Origin: Syntrophomonadaceae bacterium
Lineage (GTDB): Bacteria > Bacillota > Syntrophomonadia > Syntrophomonadales > Syntrophomonadaceae
Direction of reading: 5' to 3'
Assembly (NCBI GenBank): GCA_012520725.1
Contig: JAAYNQ010000036.1
Span: 1 to 34,000 of the forward strand
DNA length: 34,000 nt
Shown: in pieces, positions 30,823-34,000 of the stretch
How the letters are laid out: each line of letters starts with the position of its first letter
Numbering within the stretch: the first letter of the stretch is position 1
Position numbers and translations under genes: made by a program
The notes under the pieces: model-generated
What the model was told of the DNA's origin: nothing
Databases searched by the model: none
The model's input: only the letters and a program-made list of their open reading frames with translations

Positions 30823-33564
30823 ATGAGGATAGTATTTGGCATGTATCTTGATGGTGTGCCATGGAGCAAGCAAATCGCATCTATAGGCGAGGTGCGGACC
30901 GGGCCTTTGGGGTTTTTATCAATCCTTGAGACCCGCTTGGGCCTTTCCGGTTTGTCTGTACACCCTGTGCATCGTATTGATGAATACATGAAGCGTATGA
31001 AGCATATTGATAGTGATACTGCCTGGTTTCACAACTCATTGGCAGATGATCCATGGTCAACAGCCAGGCAGATGCTGCTGTGGCGTGATGAACTGATTGA
31101 GGCTGGTTGGCGGGGGGACATGAATACAGTTGGATCTTGTCGCCTGCAGGCTCTCACAGAAATCGAAAAGCTCGATCTGCCTCTTTCGCCAGGTTATGCT
31201 GAAAGACTGCGCCAGGTGATCAGACATTTAGAAAAGGGTAAGAAGGTAAGTATTGCCAGTATTCGTCTAGTTGAACCATTGGAATTGCTGCCACCGGTCT
31301 GGCGTGATTTAATGGGACTGTTACCTAAACAGGGCATTTTGGTGCAACAATTGCCCAAACCAAGCGGTAGTAAACAAAGGAATAACCTGGCTGCGATTCA
31401 GAACACATTGCTGGGAAATACAGGGCATGATTTCTTGTCACTCCATGATGATTCGCTGGTTCTTCTGGAAGCCGACAATGAATGGCAGGCTGCTGAGCAT
31501 CTGGCTTTATGGTTGGCGGCTGCTCCGGATTCTAATGAGCAGGTAACGATTATCTGCGGCAGCGATACCAGTATCCTGGATCAGGCTTTAAAACGACATG
31601 GATTGCCTTGCATGGGCCGGGCTGAAATTTCCCGCTGGCGAGAGATACAACAGATTTTACCTCTGATGCTGGCTAATGCCTGGAAACCGGTAGATATTTA
31701 CCTGTTGGTGGAAATGCTGTCTTTGACCATTGCTCCTTTCCCACGGTTCGTTTGCCAAAGTCTCTTGAGAGCTATCGCCCAGGAACCAGGTGTGGGCGGC
31801 AGAGCATGGGAGGCGGCTCTTCTTGAGATTGAAAATGCTTACCGGGAAAGATTGGAGACTAAAGGTGATCGACTGAGCACCGATAAAGCACGCCAATATG
31901 TGCAGCAAATACAAGCGGTACTGGTGGATGAAAGATTTGACCCGCTGGATGGAATTCCTGAAGATATGCTGCGGGACCGTTGCCAGAAGGTCATAAACTT
32001 GCTGGGATGGAGGCTCGAAACCGAGCCCATGCTGATTGAAATCATTAGACAGACCCGGGAAATTCAAGCAATCGCCTCAGGTAAAGGCAGAGTATCCCGG
32101 GTTACTCTGGAAAGAATGCTGGACACGGTGATAGGTGAGGGAAGCAAGAACCTGAATATTTGTGAAGAATCTGCCTCCTGGCATGTGGTAGATCATCCGG
32201 GTCAGCTTATTGATCCCTGCCGAGAGCTTATATGGTGGGGGTTTCAGGATCCCATGATAGGTCCGCCCACATATTGGAGCAAACAGGAACGGACCGAGCT
32301 TGAGGTAGCTGGCGTATTTATCGAAGAATCAAAGTGTTTTCGCAACCGGGAAGCCAACGCCTGGCAACAGGCCTTTATAAATGCTGAGGAAAGGTTCATT
32401 GCCATACATATTGCCCGAACGGACGGAGTGTCAGCCAGTCATCATCCTTATTGGGATACCATTCATCAGGTTGTGAGCCAAACCGGGAAGGGGTATTCAG
32501 AGGAAGAAGCAAGGAAGATGCTGATCAGGAAATGTAAGGAATTTAACCATCAGGATAATTGGGCTTTTGCCGGACGCAACTATACCCTTAAGAAAGTGGA
32601 GGCAGAAGTACCGATGCAATTGGTATCTGTTTATCCTGTTACCCCAAAGCTCATCAGACCGCAGGGCAAGTTGTCATATAGTGAGATTAGTTCTTTAATC
32701 GCCTGCCCTATGAAATGGGCTTTACAGTATTATGCCCGCCTGGCTTTGCCCAAAAGCCAAATCATCCCCAGCGGCAACCAGATGTTGGGGACACTCTGCC
32801 ATAGGATCGTGGAGGAGTTATACGCTGTCCAGGATCATTGGGAGCCTGATGCGGCCGCAGCAAAGGCCGAGCACCTGTATGAACAATTGCTGCCTTCCAT
32901 GGCCTCGGAACTGTTGATGGAAGGAAGAATGGTCGAGAACAGTCGTTACCAAGAGGCGATTGTCCGAGCCATATATATTCTGGTCGAAGCAATAAACAAG
33001 TATGGCCTGACAGTAGAAGCCACCGAAGCTCCATTAAAGGGTGAAATCAATGGTATACCGGTGATCGGCTATGCAGATTTGCTTTTGCGGGACAATGGGG
33101 GGCAGGCCTTTGTGCTGGATATGAAATGGTCCACTTTTGCCAAATATAAACGGCAGGAGGTTGAAGAGGGCAGTGCCCTGCAGCTGGCGACCTATGCCTG
33201 GATGTTAAGAAGCACTGATGTGGCCAAAGATATTCATGCTGGCTACTTTATGCTGGCTCAAGGCCAGTTTATCAGTGACAGTTCACTCCTGGGCAATAAT
33301 GCGGTGATATCTGCAAGAACCCTGGAGAAGACTTGGGACATGGCGGTGGCCAGCATAAACGAAGTCTTAAACGATCTCGATCAGGGTTTGCTGAAAGCCC
33401 ATGGAATAGAGGAATTGATGCAAATAAATAATGGCGAGACCCTTGATAAGATACAGGCACAACGCAAAGAACAATACCTGGCCAAGGAGATGCTTTATCA
33501 AAGTCCATCATGCCAGTATTGTGATTTTGGCAGATTGTGCGGTTGGTCAGGAGGCAGTAAATGA
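30823..33564 (+). CDS. AddB-like Fe-S PD-(D/E)XK nuclease
   Basis: This 913-residue protein has a C-terminal PD-(D/E)XK nuclease: GYAD752, VLD766MK768 and QLATYAWML. It carries an iron-sulfur staple formed by Cys628 (IACPMKWALQYY) and Cys897, Cys900 and Cys906 (CQYCDFGRLC), the arrangement found in AddB and RecB-family nucleases. The N-terminal two thirds correspond to the inactive helicase-like half of AddB/RecC proteins; no Walker A motif is visible. The ATG at 30823 is preferred over GTG at 30802 because the GGGGAG site fits better. Its stop overlaps the start of a UvrD-like helicase by four bases, so the two likely form a helicase-nuclease complex for double-strand end processing. It may be a divergent AddAB or a defence-associated version. 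Confidence 0.78.
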   Translation: MRIVFGMYLDGVPWSKQIASIGEVRTGPLGFLSILETRLGLSGLSVHPVHRIDEYMKRMKHIDSDTAWFHNSLADDPWSTARQMLLWRDELIEAGWRGDMNTVGSCRLQALTEIEKLDLPLSPGYAERLRQVIRHLEKGKKVSIASIRLVEPLELLPPVWRDLMGLLPKQGILVQQLPKPSGSKQRNNLAAIQNTLLGNTGHDFLSLHDDSLVLLEADNEWQAAEHLALWLAAAPDSNEQVTIICGSDTSILDQALKRHGLPCMGRAEISRWREIQQILPLMLANAWKPVDIYLLVEMLSLTIAPFPRFVCQSLLRAIAQEPGVGGRAWEAALLEIENAYRERLETKGDRLSTDKARQYVQQIQAVLVDERFDPLDGIPEDMLRDRCQKVINLLGWRLETEPMLIEIIRQTREIQAIASGKGRVSRVTLERMLDTVIGEGSKNLNICEESASWHVVDHPGQLIDPCRELIWWGFQDPMIGPPTYWSKQERTELEVAGVFIEESKCFRNREANAWQQAFINAEERFIAIHIARTDGVSASHHPYWDTIHQVVSQTGKGYSEEEARKMLIRKCKEFNHQDNWAFAGRNYTLKKVEAEVPMQLVSVYPVTPKLIRPQGKLSYSEISSLIACPMKWALQYYARLALPKSQIIPSGNQMLGTLCHRIVEELYAVQDHWEPDAAAAKAEHLYEQLLPSMASELLMEGRMVENSRYQEAIVRAIYILVEAINKYGLTVEATEAPLKGEINGIPVIGYADLLLRDNGGQAFVLDMKWSTFAKYKRQEVEEGSALQLATYAWMLRSTDVAKDIHAGYFMLAQGQFISDSSLLGNNAVISARTLEKTWDMAVASINEVLNDLDQGLLKAHGIEELMQINNGETLDKIQAQRKEQYLAKEMLYQSPSCQYCDFGRLCGWSGGSK

Positions 33565-34000
33565 AAAATATTGAACTGATCAATGCCAGTGCTGGTTCAG
33601 GTAAGACTTTCAATCTGACCCGAATCATTGTGGAGGCTTTAAAAAGTGGGATAAAACCAGAAGAGCTTATGGCCACCACATTTACCAATAAAGCAGCAGA
33701 TGAACTGCGGGAGCGGATTCGCGTAGAACTACTGAAAAACAAGCAAGTCGAAGAGGCCGGACATATTTATGACGGTTTCATTGGAACCGTCAACAGCATA
33801 TGTGCCCGGCTGCTGAGAGAATATGCGTTGGATGCAGGCCTATCGCCTGCTATAGATGTAATGCCTGAAAATGACGGCGATCGGATATTTAATATCGCCA
33901 TAGACAGCGCCATAGTAGGATATGCCCGTAGCATGGAAGCATCCGCACGACGTCTGGCCCTGGATGGACGGGGTACCAGGTTCAGTAAAAATGATTGGCG
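33561..34000 (+). CDS. UvrD/AddA-like helicase, N-terminal part (runs off window)
   Basis: The visible 146 codons are open to the window end. Walker A is NASAGSGKTFNL at residues 8-19, motif Ia TTFTNKAADELRERI lies near 40-54, and motif Ib GTVNSICARLLREYA lies near 77-91. These are signatures of superfamily 1A helicases of the UvrD/RecB/AddA type. The start follows GGAGG by six bases and overlaps the AddB-like gene by four bases (ATGA), giving tight coupling. A full AddA would be about 1,200 residues; only the beginning is here, so the nuclease domain expected at its C-terminus cannot be seen. Confidence 0.88.
   Translation, partial: MKNIELINASAGSGKTFNLTRIIVEALKSGIKPEELMATTFTNKAADELRERIRVELLKNKQVEEAGHIYDGFIGTVNSICARLLREYALDAGLSPAIDVMPENDGDRIFNIAIDSAIVGYARSMEASARRLALDGRGTRFSKNDW

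Overview
The window looks like a chromosomal segment of an anaerobic, low-to-mid GC Firmicute of the class Clostridia, most likely a Syntrophomonas-like syntroph. The reasons are strong AGGAGG ribosome binding sites, frequent TTG starts, the miaB / YlbF-family / mutS / mutL / miaA / hfq order typical of Firmicutes, a four-subunit ferredoxin-dependent 2-oxoacid oxidoreductase, an SLH-domain surface protein and a clostridial-type LexA box. The genus is an inference from overall resemblance. No tRNA, rRNA or CRISPR array was seen.

Layout. 1-122: end of an IS3-like element on the minus strand. 210-4814: a LexA-controlled mutagenesis cassette of an ImuB-like Y-family protein with a clamp-binding motif, an 80-residue DUF6504-like protein and a DnaE2-type polymerase. 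5039-7638: glutaminyl-tRNA synthetase, a small coiled-coil protein and a zinc-ribbon protein. 7690-8120: a tandemly duplicated array of GTAG-headed palindromes (REP/REPIN type). 8313-19995: RNA modification and mismatch repair genes (miaB, a YlbF-family gene, mutS, mutL, an RsmJ-like methyltransferase, miaA, hfq). A translationally coupled hydantoinase A / histone-deacetylase-family pair sits between mutS and mutL. More REP/REPIN elements lie at 18476-18679 and 20090-20302.

20309-23379 (minus): porC-porD-porA-porB. Its promoter carries a GntR-type operator at the transcription start, and a terminator-like hairpin separates porC from porDAB. 23671-24992: a consensus promoter, then a membrane-anchored thioredoxin and a CcdA-type electron carrier. 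A 52-residue ORF at 25031-25189 carries the IGGADGPT signature of Na+-pumping decarboxylase beta subunits and one membrane segment. Next come an SMC/ABC-type ATPase and an SLH plus DUF3298-like secreted protein.

27761-30700 is the most accessory-looking stretch. It holds a Phd/YefM-like antitoxin paired with a HicA-like toxin behind a TGTACA operator, then a TetR regulator coupled to a C45-family acyltransferase. Two paralogous relics of the toxin fold, both on the minus strand, bracket the TetR/C45 pair. 30823-34000: an AddB-like Fe-S nuclease overlapping the start of a UvrD/AddA-like helicase that runs off the window.

The strongest leads for something undescribed are the Phd-HicA hybrid module with its flanking paralogues, the IGGADGPT microprotein, the compact SOS mutasome with an N-terminally shortened ImuB-like subunit, and the apparent CTG start of mutS.
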